Shown piece by piece: positions 1 through 6,278 of a stretch of 8,158 nucleotides of DNA. This DNA comes from JBECKQ01 sp040235375 (GTDB lineage Bacteria; Planctomycetota; Phycisphaerae; UBA1845), in contig JBECKQ010000393.1 in NCBI GenBank assembly GCA_040235375.1, forward strand, positions 1 to 8,158, given 5' to 3'. Made by a program: the position numbers and the translations under genes. The notes below the pieces were generated by a model. The model was not told the DNA's origin and searched no databases. It saw only the letters and a program-made list of their open reading frames with translations. Each line of letters begins with the position of its first letter. Position 1 is the first letter of the stretch.

Positions 1-604
1 GCTTGCCGTCGTCGCCGAGCAGCGTCGGCCCGATGTCGATGAACGTCAGGCGATCGTCGCCTTCCGTGAACTTCCGGATCAACTCGTTCGCTTTGTCCAT
101 CGCTGGCCAAAACTCCCATCGCAGCACACTCGGCTTGATCGACAGAAATGCGATATGTGTATCCGGTAGCGCTTCCAGCGTGCGCTTCACGAACGTCTTG
201 TAGTCTTCGAGCACCCGCTCCGGCGATTTGCCCGCGGCGATGTCATTGTCGCCGGCATAGAAGACGATCACTCGCGGCCGGTACGGAATGACGATCCGAT
301 CCATGTAATACACGCAATCCGAGATGTGCGAGCCGCCGAACCCCCGGTTGATCACCGGCCAGTTGGGGAACGACACCGCCGTCTGCCACATGCGGATGCT
401 CGAGCTGCCGACGAACAGGATCGCATCGCGCGGCGTCGCGTTCTTGCGATCCCAGGCTTCGAACGTCTGAATGGCCTTTTCGAAGCGCTGTGGATCCGGC
501 GATGGTGCGTCGGCCGCCCGGCTCGCCGCCGGCCAGCAGATTACCCCTGTGGCCATGATCGACGCTGCAAGGATCCCACGACGCCATGCTCGCGTGCTCT
601 TCAT
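1..604 (-). CDS. Secreted SGNH/GDSL-type hydrolase, C-terminus beyond window
   Basis: The 201 visible codons begin with a Sec-type signal peptide: a basic start (MKSTRAWRRG), a hydrophobic stretch, and likely cleavage near ASRA-ADAP at residues 30-31. The mature part shows SGNH blocks: FVGSSSI at 64-70, where S68 aligns with the nucleophile although the usual GDS is GSS; NRGFGGS at 86-92 for the block II glycine; and GDND at 118-121 for the block III asparagine. The block V Asp-His pair should lie beyond the left edge. The family acts as esterases, lipases or carbohydrate deacetylases; the substrate cannot be told here. Export suggests action in the periplasm or outside. The start is supported by AAAAGGGG about nine bases upstream and by its position 16 bases after the stop of the preceding gene, so the two are probably one transcript. 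The family call is solid; the function is open. Confidence 0.88.
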   Translation of the reverse strand, partial: MKSTRAWRRGILAASIMATGVICWPAASRAADAPSPDPQRFEKAIQTFEAWDRKNATPRDAILFVGSSSIRMWQTAVSFPNWPVINRGFGGSHISDCVYYMDRIVIPYRPRVIVFYAGDNDIAAGKSPERVLEDYKTFVKRTLEALPDTHIAFLSIKPSVLRWEFWPAMDKANELIRKFTEGDDRLTFIDIGPTLLGDDGK

Positions 605-620
605 CAGACGTATCCCCTTT

Positions 621-1124
621 TCAGTTGCTCGTGATAACGCTTCTCGTGTGACCGCACTCCGGACAGACACCGGATTTGTTGCCTCTCAGGTCGTACCCGC
701 ACACGGGGCACTGACCTTGCTGCCCTCTCAGGCGCCGGCGGATTGGCCCGCGCCACAATATTGCTACCGGGTATGCCGCGAACAGGACGAGCGGCATCCA
801 AAGCGGGATGCCCACCGTATGCACGCGGTAATTCCTGCGTCCCCCGCCGAATTCGGCGACCTCGTGCCTCAGGCCGAGGGCGCTGCGGATCGCCGGCGCC
901 GGCGGGCGGCGCGCTGGCACGTCGCGCCCGGTTCGCAACGTGAGCGACCCATCGTTCAAGCGATACCACAACGTCCGGCCAGTGGTTGACGAGTTTATGC
1001 TAATGCCGGTGTCCGCACCAGGCCAGATGAAGCTGGCGGCCACCGCAAGTGTTGCTACCCCCGCCAGGAGTATGAGCATGACGACCAGAATGCGGTGAGC
1101 GATTCTCATGCCATGATTGTCCAT
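621..1124 (-). CDS. Two-helix membrane protein with C-terminal zinc ribbon (planctomycete-type hypothetical)
   Basis: This protein has 167 residues. A first hydrophobic helix spans about 11-33 and a second about 105-125. The roughly 70 residues between them are probably extracytoplasmic. After the second helix comes an Arg-rich junction (RRRLRG) and a four-cysteine zinc ribbon, C139-x2-C142-GYDLRG...C154-x2-C157. By the positive-inside rule the ribbon should be cytoplasmic. I recognise the CGYDLRG ribbon as a recurrent signature of uncharacterised planctomycete proteins; its function is unknown to me. It may bind zinc and mediate contacts with protein or nucleic acid, but that is inference. 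No good Shine-Dalgarno precedes the first ATG, and the ATG at residue 6 (position 1109) is an equal alternative. It sits 16 bases before the SGNH hydrolase and 199 bases after parB on the same strand. Confidence 0.8.
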   Translation of the reverse strand: MDNHGMRIAHRILVVMLILLAGVATLAVAASFIWPGADTGISINSSTTGRTLWYRLNDGSLTLRTGRDVPARRPPAPAIRSALGLRHEVAEFGGGRRNYRVHTVGIPLWMPLVLFAAYPVAILWRGPIRRRLRGQQGQCPVCGYDLRGNKSGVCPECGHTRSVITSN

Positions 1125-1323
1125 GGTCGTCGTTCGCGTAACTGCTGACTGACAACGTGGCTGGATCGTGTCGGTTGCCCGATCGTAACCGCTTTACTCA
1201 AATAAGCTTAATGGCCTGACACCGAGACTGACAGTTGACACCCTCCGCGGCGTCGCCTGACACGTGCGGAAGCCGAAAAGTAACGGGGTTTCTGACCACG
1301 CGCGTCGAGTGACGCATTGACCG

Positions 1324-2394
1324 TCAGTCGTTGTCGGACAAGCCGAGCATGCGCGCGATGCGGTCAAAGTCGTCAAGTGAGTAGTACTCGATAATCACGC
1401 GGCCGCGACCTTTGCGACGGCTCTCTTGAATCGTAACCTTCGTTCCCACAGAATGCTGCAAGCGGCTCTCCAGCGAGCGAATGTGCGCTGACTTGTCCTG
1501 ACGCGGCGTGTCACGCTGTCCGACGTCGTCGGTCCTCCTGGCCGATCGCTGGAGTCGGACTGTGGCTTCGATCGCCCGAACGGACATGCCCCGATCGACA
1601 ACCATGCGAGCCAGGCGAATGCGGTCAGCAGCACTGGCAGCACCGAGAATCGCCCGGGCGTGGCCCATGCCGAGCCGGCCGTCGGCGACTATGTCCTTGA
1701 CCTCGTCAGGCAACTCGAGGAGACGCAGGTAGTTGGCGACAGTCGAGCGGTCCTCACCCGTTCGCCTGGCCATTTCGTCGGCGCTGAGGCCAAACTCGCG
1801 ACAATACGTGGCGTAACCTTCGGCGCGATCGATGGCGTTGAGATCCTCACGCTGGATGTTCTCGATGAGGGCGAGCTCGAGCGACTCCTGATCGGCCACG
1901 TCGCGGACGACGACGGGGAGCTCAGCCAGACCCGCGGCCTTGGCGGCCCGCCAGCGTCTCTCGCCGGCGATTATCTCGTAGCCGGCAGGGTGACCGTCGT
2001 CGGGTGACGGCAGGGGGCGCACAAGTAACGGCTGGACGACGCCGCGCTGAGCGATCGATTGGGCCAGGCCGGCGATGGATTGGGCATCAAAAGACTTACG
2101 CGGCTGTTTGCGATTCGGCATCAGGGCGGTGGTACGCACAATCGTCGCCACGGGAACCGATGTTTCAGTTGCCGCTCGGTGCTCTGATCCGGAGCGCCCA
2201 CGTGTACGGTAAAAGTTCGGATCACCATCTTGCGAGTCGGTGTTCGCGTGCGTTTGGCGTAAGGCTGGTTCGTTCTGGCCGTCCGTCCGAATCGGCACTG
2301 TTTGATTTGCGGACGATTCAGGCGCGTCGACGGGGAGTGTCGAGCTGATCAGCGAACTCAGCCCCCTACCGAGGCGTTTGGTTGGCTTGGACAT
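1324..2394 (-). CDS. parB: Chromosome-partitioning protein ParB/Spo0J
   Basis: At 356 residues this has the full ParB layout. The N-terminal peptide KRLGRGLSSLI (6-16) is the segment that in relatives stimulates the ParA ATPase. A polar linker of about 65 residues follows, longer than in many relatives. The ParB/Srx-type CTP-binding domain (about 83-190) has the phosphate-binding motifs GERRWRAAK (144-152) and ENIQREDLN (178-186). The parS-reading helix-turn-helix region spans about 203-250, and the C-terminal dimerisation domain about 304-356, with basic KGRGRVIIEYYS. In the family, ParB binds parS, closes into a CTP-dependent clamp and spreads on DNA to drive origin segregation and load SMC. 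The start is supported by GGGAGG eight bases upstream (2403-2408). No parA lies next to it; two parS-like sites lie 335-532 bases upstream. Nothing suggests inactivation. Confidence 0.96.
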   Translation of the reverse strand: MSKPTKRLGRGLSSLISSTLPVDAPESSANQTVPIRTDGQNEPALRQTHANTDSQDGDPNFYRTRGRSGSEHRAATETSVPVATIVRTTALMPNRKQPRKSFDAQSIAGLAQSIAQRGVVQPLLVRPLPSPDDGHPAGYEIIAGERRWRAAKAAGLAELPVVVRDVADQESLELALIENIQREDLNAIDRAEGYATYCREFGLSADEMARRTGEDRSTVANYLRLLELPDEVKDIVADGRLGMGHARAILGAASAADRIRLARMVVDRGMSVRAIEATVRLQRSARRTDDVGQRDTPRQDKSAHIRSLESRLQHSVGTKVTIQESRRKGRGRVIIEYYSLDDFDRIARMLGLSDND

Positions 2395-2470
2395 GGGTAT
2401 GCCCTCCCTGGCACGAGGACGTTGGCGGGCAGGGGAGCGACCGTTCGCCCGTTGCCCATTTGGCCGTATC

Positions 2471-2499
2471 AGGCTAGCAAGCTGGCCAGCCGTTGTAAA
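2471..2499 (-). promoter_or_regulatory. Candidate sigma-70-type promoter for parB
   Basis: On the minus strand, TTTACA (2494-2499, five of six to TTGACA) is followed by a 17-base spacer and TAGCCT (2471-2476), a poor -10 box preceded by TGC as in extended -10 promoters. Transcription would begin near 2464 and give a leader of about 70 bases before the parB start. The spacing is right, but the -10 matches only three of six, so this is suggestive. Confidence 0.4.
2481..2490. promoter_or_regulatory. 10-base perfect palindrome in the parB promoter spacer (possible operator)
   Basis: GCTGGCCAGC reads the same on both strands and lies wholly between the candidate -35 and -10 boxes of parB. It is also the inner part of an imperfect hairpin, GGCTAGC/GCCAGCC (2472-2491), with one mismatch. 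A regulator bound here would block the promoter. A ten-base palindrome in this GC-rich DNA can occur by chance, and no regulator is identified. Confidence 0.25.
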
Positions 2500-2629
2500 C
2501 CGTTATCTTGGCGGGTCGTTCAATTGGCGGTCGCTGTGCTTCGACGACCTACTTGCGGCCGCTGCTGTGTTGGCGTTGCCGGTCGTTGCGAACGCCGGTG
2601 CAAGGTCCGCGTGTAGGGCGGGTCGCTCC

Positions 2630-2645
2630 GCCGGCGCTTCCGATT
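2630..2645 (+). repeat. 16-base exact direct repeat, copy 1
   Basis: GCCGGCGCTTCCGATT occurs here and again at 3871-3886 in the same orientation, 1241 bases apart. The flanks differ at once on both sides (C versus T before, C versus G after). The two copies lie near the two ends of the gene-free region. They could be copies of a dispersed short element or the scars of an insertion. Confidence 0.6.
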
Positions 2646-2728
2646 CACGATCTTGAATTGGGCGAGAGTCGTCGCGTTCCTGATACGCAGGCTTCCAGTG
2701 CAACGCGAGACACGCCAATGCGCGGACC

Positions 2729-2744
2729 CGTTCCACGTGGAACA
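2729..2744. promoter_or_regulatory. parS: parS-like site 1
   Basis: The site reads CGTTCCACGTGGAACA. Its inner 14 bases (2730-2743) are a perfect palindrome. Against the canonical parS TGTTTCACGTGAAACA it differs at position 1 and at the symmetric pair 5/12 (C and G instead of T and A), so 13 of 16 match and the central CACGTG with flanking GTT/AAC is intact. A ParB is encoded 335 bases away, which makes this a credible binding site. The reading frames through it yield FHVE-type peptides, a familiar by-product of parS being translated on paper. Confidence 0.82.
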
Positions 2745-2910
2745 TCCGTACGTGTGCGTTTGCTGGTCACAAGTGGCGATCTTGTTACCGTCAACCGCGT
2801 TAGCTCGTCCAGACGCCAGTTTGCGGCGATTGTACTCTTCGGCTCTTCATCAGATCGGTCTTACGGTCATTAAATACGAACAGGCCGCGGACTGGCTGGC
2901 CGCGCTCTTC

Positions 2911-2926
2911 CGTTTCACGTGGAACG
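2911..2926. promoter_or_regulatory. parS: parS-like site 2
   Basis: The site reads CGTTTCACGTGGAACG. It matches canonical parS at 13 of 16 positions, differing at both end bases and at position 12 (G for A). It is palindromic except for that one pair. Its centre is 182 bases from the first site. Of the seven CACGTG hexamers in the window, only these two carry the flanking GTT and AAC arms, and both lie in the gene-free region upstream of parB. Confidence 0.82.
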
Positions 2927-3340
2927 GACTCCTTTCCTGCCGCCAGATCGAGCGAGATGCCGCCCGCCCGAATAGTGGACGGCCAGTCCCCAGTGGACGA
3001 AATGGACAAACGAGCCACGATCCGATGTGCAGCGGGGCAGGCCGCACGTCGAGACCACCGCACAGTCTCGGCCAGTGGCCAGATCTTCATTCGCCGCGGG
3101 GACCTAAACGAAGCAACGTCTTCGTGCGACCGGAGTTGTCTGACAAGAATCGGCTTGGCAGATTAGACAACGGCCTCTGTCCCGTTACGAAGGATCGTGG
3201 CGGACGGAACAACTCGATGGCACCTGCAACGCGCGGAGGCGGTCCAGACCGCAGATTTCGCAGCTCACCTGCATACTGTATTGCTACCCATTTTCTCTGT
3301 GTTGTTGGCACGCGTGGGTCGTAGGAGGACCAAGCCGAAG

Positions 3341-3402
3341 CGCAAACCACTTCCGCAAACCTGCACGGCGAGCACCATTACTACCAAACATTTACCAAAC
3401 AT
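3341..3402 (+). repeat. Two pairs of short direct repeats (iteron-like)
   Basis: CGCAAACC occurs at 3341-3348 and 3354-3361, a period of 13 bases. TACCAAACAT occurs at 3382-3391 and 3393-3402, a period of 11 bases, close to one helical turn. The two units share a CAAAC core. Such spacing suits side-by-side binding of a protein on one DNA face. No protein is assigned, and there are only two copies of each. Confidence 0.4.
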
Positions 3403-3870
3403 GCCGGTGGCGTCTGAGATCGCGCGATGGAAAAACAACTACGTCCGAGGGACGCTGACGACCTCTGTGATCGCCCGAACCATTACGCCAGTCCCGAGTA
3501 ACGTCTCGCTCTACGCCTCGCGTTTCCAGCCTGGCACACTCTGCGGCGCTGCCATGGAACTTGCACTTGCTCGCTGGGCTTTTGCCCATGTCTCCGCTTC
3601 GCGTCGATGGATTGCCGCTGCCGGTTTTTTTGTATGCCGCGTGCACGCCTCCATTTAACGCCGCGCCAGGATTCGCCGCGAAAGACGGCCGTCTGGGTGT
3701 CTAGTACGTCGCTACTCCGCCGTCCGAACCGAAGAAAACTCAAACCCGAATTGACCTACGCGCGATCGACAAGGCCGGTGAGAGAACCAGCGGACCTTCA
3801 GACGGTTGAGGAATCCGCCAATAGACTGACTCCGACAATCCGCGAAGCTCGTGTTGCGCGAGCGGCCGTT

Positions 3871-3886
3871 GCCGGCGCTTCCGATT
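3871..3886 (+). repeat. 16-base exact direct repeat, copy 2
   Basis: This is the second copy of GCCGGCGCTTCCGATT (first at 2630-2645). It ends inside the -35 region of the candidate promoter of the sigma-54 activator gene, so the same bases may serve both roles. Confidence 0.6.
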
Positions 3887-3907
3887 GATCGCCTCTGGCA
3901 CTATACT
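3879..3907 (+). promoter_or_regulatory. Candidate promoter for the sigma-54 activator gene
   Basis: TATACT (3902-3907) matches the -10 consensus at five of six positions. At 17 bases upstream lies TTCCGA (3879-3884), a weak -35 matching three of six. Transcription would start near 3914 and leave a leader of about 70 bases. The -10 alone is convincing; a weak -35 would suit an activated or low-level promoter. Confidence 0.35.
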
Positions 3908-3985
3908 GACATACGTGACACGTCCAGTTCCCCCGCGAGGGTCGGCGCGGTGGGTTGTACACGTCATGAGATCGGTGAGAAAGGG

Positions 3986-5878
3986 ATGAACTGCGCCACG
4001 ATCGACCTTGGGCCGGCAGCCTTCGACCTGCTGGATGCCGTTCCAGACGCCCTGCTCATCGCCAACGAGCATGGGCGGGTTATTTACGTCAGCACCCACG
4101 TAGAGCCCCTGCTCGGCTGGTTGCCGGACGATCTTCTGAGCGAACCGATCGAGCTCCTTCTGCCCGAACGATTCCGCAGGGAACACATCGCGCAGAGAAA
4201 CCAATGCCGCCAACGGCCGCACGTTTACCCGAGGGCAAACGGCCTGAAACTCCACGTACTGGCGAAGGATGGTCGCCATATTCCCGTTGAGTTGAGTCTC
4301 GGCCCGCTGCAAACGGAAAAGGGTCTGCTTGTCGTCTACCGTATCCGCGACGTCACCGAGCGGACGTTGGTCGCAAACCCACATCGCCTGGATGAGGCCC
4401 ATCTCGAAGCCGTTGTTTGGCGGCGTGCCCGGCGAGGGCACACGGAAGAGGCGGTGCAGGAATCGAGGGCTTTCCTTCAGGCGATCATCGATGGGATTCC
4501 AGAGGCAGTGCGTGTTATAGACCGGGACTGCCGCGTCGTTCTTGCCAACCGGGTCACCCGGGAAAGAGACGGGCTGGAAGAGTCGCCTGCAGGCAAGACC
4601 CGTTGCTACGAGCTCGCACATGGACGTGATACGCCATGTACCGGGGCCGAGTCTCCCTCTCCACTCCAGGAGGTCATCGCGACCAAAGCGCCGGTCACGG
4701 TCACGCACACCCATCGGGATTGCGCAGGCAACGAGCTCGTTGTCGAAGTGTTAGCCGCGCCGATCTTCGACAATGCCGGAGAGGTGGCTCAGATCGTCGA
4801 GTCATGCCGCGATATCACTGAGCGGAAGGCGGCAGAGACGAAACTCAAGACGGCGCTCGCGGAGATCACCCAGCTGAAGGACCGCCTCCAGCTCGCGAAC
4901 GCCTACCTGTGGCAGAAGGTCCGCCTGCAGCAAGGCCGTGACCAGATTGTCGGCGCCAGCCCGGGCATCAAGGCCGTCCTGAGTCAGATCGAGCAAGTTG
5001 GACCCACGGAGTCCACGGTCCTGATCCAAGGCGAGACTGGCACCGGCAAGGAATTGGTCGCACGCGCCGTCCATGCCTTGAGCGCGCGGAAGCAGCGGGC
5101 CATGATTCACGTGAATTGTGCTGCGCTACCGGGCGCGCTCATTGAGAGCGAACTCTTCGGCCGCGAGAAGGGGGCCTATACAGGGGCACTCAGCAAACAG
5201 ATGGGGCGCTTTGAGTCAGCAGACAAGTCAACGATCTTTCTGGACGAAATCGCTGAACTCCCCTTGGAAGTCCAGGGCACGCTGCTCAGGGTGCTGGAAC
5301 ATGGCCAGTTCGAACATCTGGGCAGTTCCAGAACGACAGCCGTGGATGTCCGCGTGATTGCCGCCACGAATCGCGATCTGGGCCAGGAAGTGCGGCAGGG
5401 GTCCTTCCGCGAGGATTTGTACTATCGCCTAAATGTCTTTCAGATCTCGGTTCCCCCGCTTCGCGAGCGGCTGGAGGACGTCCCGCAGTTGGCGTGGGTG
5501 TTTGTCGACCTGTTCTCCAAATCCATGGGCAAGAGTATTGAGGTCATCTCGCAGTCGTCGATGGATGCGCTTCAACGTTACACTTGGCCGGGGAATGTGC
5601 GAGAACTGAAAAACATGATCGAGCGGGCAATGATCCTCTGTAACGGGCCGACCTTGCGTATCCCCGTTCCTGTCCCGGCGAGGCCGATCGGTCGCACAAA
5701 CAGGACCCTCGAGAGCGTGGAGCGCGAGCACATCGAGAGCGTCCTGCGCATCACCGGCTGGCGCGTTCGGGGCACCGGCGGCGCGGCAGAGATCCTCGGG
5801 CTCAAACCCACCACACTCGACGCGAGAATGGCCAAGCTGGGCATTCAACGGCCTCGCCCCGTCTCCAACATACGGTAG
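3986..5878 (+). CDS. Sigma-54-dependent transcriptional activator with two PAS sensor domains (FhlA/NtrC type)
   Basis: This is a 630-residue regulator. PAS 1 (about 11-128) carries the PERFR...H...R and KDGRHIPVELSL blocks and ends in IRDVTER. PAS 2 (about 155-285) contains C207-x10-C218 in a CYELAHGRDTPC segment and ends in CRDITERK. A coiled coil (about 285-330) leads to the AAA+ domain: Walker A GETGTGKE (349-356), the sigma-54 contact loop GAYTGA (396-401, Tyr for the usual Phe), Walker B FLDE (418-421), and a later REDLYYRLN block. The Fis-type helix-turn-helix lies at about 584-622. Such proteins bind enhancers and use ATP to open sigma-54 promoters after a PAS signal. I chose this ATG over the in-frame one at 3851 because GGTGAG/AAGGG precedes it and PAS 1 starts directly after it. 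No receiver or kinase domain is present, so it probably senses a cytoplasmic ligand itself. The target may be the downstream oxidase (inference). Confidence 0.95.
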   Translation: MNCATIDLGPAAFDLLDAVPDALLIANEHGRVIYVSTHVEPLLGWLPDDLLSEPIELLLPERFRREHIAQRNQCRQRPHVYPRANGLKLHVLAKDGRHIPVELSLGPLQTEKGLLVVYRIRDVTERTLVANPHRLDEAHLEAVVWRRARRGHTEEAVQESRAFLQAIIDGIPEAVRVIDRDCRVVLANRVTRERDGLEESPAGKTRCYELAHGRDTPCTGAESPSPLQEVIATKAPVTVTHTHRDCAGNELVVEVLAAPIFDNAGEVAQIVESCRDITERKAAETKLKTALAEITQLKDRLQLANAYLWQKVRLQQGRDQIVGASPGIKAVLSQIEQVGPTESTVLIQGETGTGKELVARAVHALSARKQRAMIHVNCAALPGALIESELFGREKGAYTGALSKQMGRFESADKSTIFLDEIAELPLEVQGTLLRVLEHGQFEHLGSSRTTAVDVRVIAATNRDLGQEVRQGSFREDLYYRLNVFQISVPPLRERLEDVPQLAWVFVDLFSKSMGKSIEVISQSSMDALQRYTWPGNVRELKNMIERAMILCNGPTLRIPVPVPARPIGRTNRTLESVEREHIESVLRITGWRVRGTGGAAEILGLKPTTLDARMAKLGIQRPRPVSNIR

Positions 5879-6278
5879 ATCATCCAACATATTGGAGGCG
5901 GTCCCTTCCTCGGCACCTCTATCGCGATTCACGCCGTTTCTCGTAACCCACCTTCTTGCAGCGGATTACGAGTACATTCCATGCGTCTTATCGGTCAGGT
6001 ACGAATCGTGCGGTGGTCTTTTGCGCAGGGTGTGCCAGAGATGCGAGTCTGAGTCCCAGGCGATGCCCGTGATGGGGCAGATGACCCGCACAAATCCACA
6101 CCCGGAAGGCGAGACGTGGTGCTGATGGGCGTTTCGATTGACTGTCGTACCCAAACGGCACGTTGACGAAGTCATTGTGGCAAGCCGAGTCCGACGAGTG
6201 GCGACGTGGAGCCATCGCTCGTTGTTGTGAATGTTGACCGATAGATGGGCACGAACCTTTCCAAGAAGGAGGTGCACG
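5879..6278. other. 400-base intergenic region between activator and oxidase
   Basis: No gene is convincing here: the open frames at 5892-6125 plus and 5966-6457 minus have no recognisable motifs, and the latter runs into the oxidase signal peptide on the opposite strand. I see no strong hairpin-plus-T-run terminator after the activator. Three GG-N10-GC arrangements of the sigma-54 -24/-12 type occur, the better ones at 5911-5926 and 5998-6011, but their number is near chance. The last bases hold a strong ribosome binding site. Confidence 0.6.
6264..6274 (+). promoter_or_regulatory. Strong ribosome binding site of the oxidase gene
   Basis: AGAAGGAGGTG is close to a full complement of the 16S rRNA tail, and its GGAGG ends six bases before the ATG. 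It fixes the start at 6279 and is clearly better than the sites of the other genes in the window, which suggests efficient translation when the gene is on. Confidence 0.85.

Larger units (their letters stand above)
2395..3985. other. 1.6 kb region without a convincing gene; probable partition (parS) region
   Basis: Open frames exist on both strands (for example 2653-3324 plus), but their translations are low in hydrophobic core pattern, rich in Arg, Ser and Pro, and match no family I recognise. None has a good ribosome binding site or the conserved blocks seen in neighbouring genes. No ParA signature (a KGGVGKTT-like loop) appears in any frame read here. I see no tRNA-like cloverleaf, rRNA segment or CRISPR pattern. 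What can be supported are the parB promoter, two parS-like sites, short direct repeats and the activator's promoter, all listed separately. A decayed gene cannot be excluded. Confidence 0.6.

Noticed and set aside
1214..1263. Repeat GCCTGACAC (1214-1222 and 1255-1263) between parB and the zinc-ribbon gene
   Set aside because: Nine bases in two copies is within chance, and no promoter or hairpin is associated with it.
2503..2745. Minus-strand ORF starting MFHVER
   Set aside because: The start is merely the parS palindrome read as codons. The rest is compositionally odd, with no motif, and it overlaps the candidate parB promoter at its end.
2653..3324. 223-residue plus-strand ORF across both parS sites
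   Set aside because: There is no recognisable domain, a composition rich in Arg, Ser and Pro, no good ribosome binding site, and the frame passes through both parS sites.
3611..3631. Intrinsic terminator at a run of seven T
   Set aside because: The T-run (3625-3631) lacks a self-complementary GC stem before it, and no gene ends just upstream.
2395..3985. Replication origin
   Set aside because: parS sites suggest closeness to the origin, but I found no cluster of DnaA boxes (TTATNCACA) and no AT-rich unwinding segment.
3851..3985. N-terminal extension of the activator from the ATG at 3851
   Set aside because: The extra 45 residues resemble no PAS or regulator sequence, would include the candidate promoter, and lack a ribosome binding site as good as the one at 3986.
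3740..4714. 324-residue minus-strand ORF
   Set aside because: It lies opposite the PAS domains of the activator, whose motifs are unmistakable in the plus frame; this is a GC-driven shadow.
5104..5117. Third parS-like site GATTCACGTGAATT inside the activator gene
   Set aside because: Only 11 of the 14 core positions match and the outer GTT/AAC arms are lost. The bases encode the conserved IHVN stretch of the AAA+ domain, which explains them.
6247..6262. Sigma-54 promoter GGGCACGAACCTTTCC next to the oxidase start
   Set aside because: The -24 half is good but the -12 GC is absent (TC instead), and transcription would begin about position 6273, inside the ribosome binding site.
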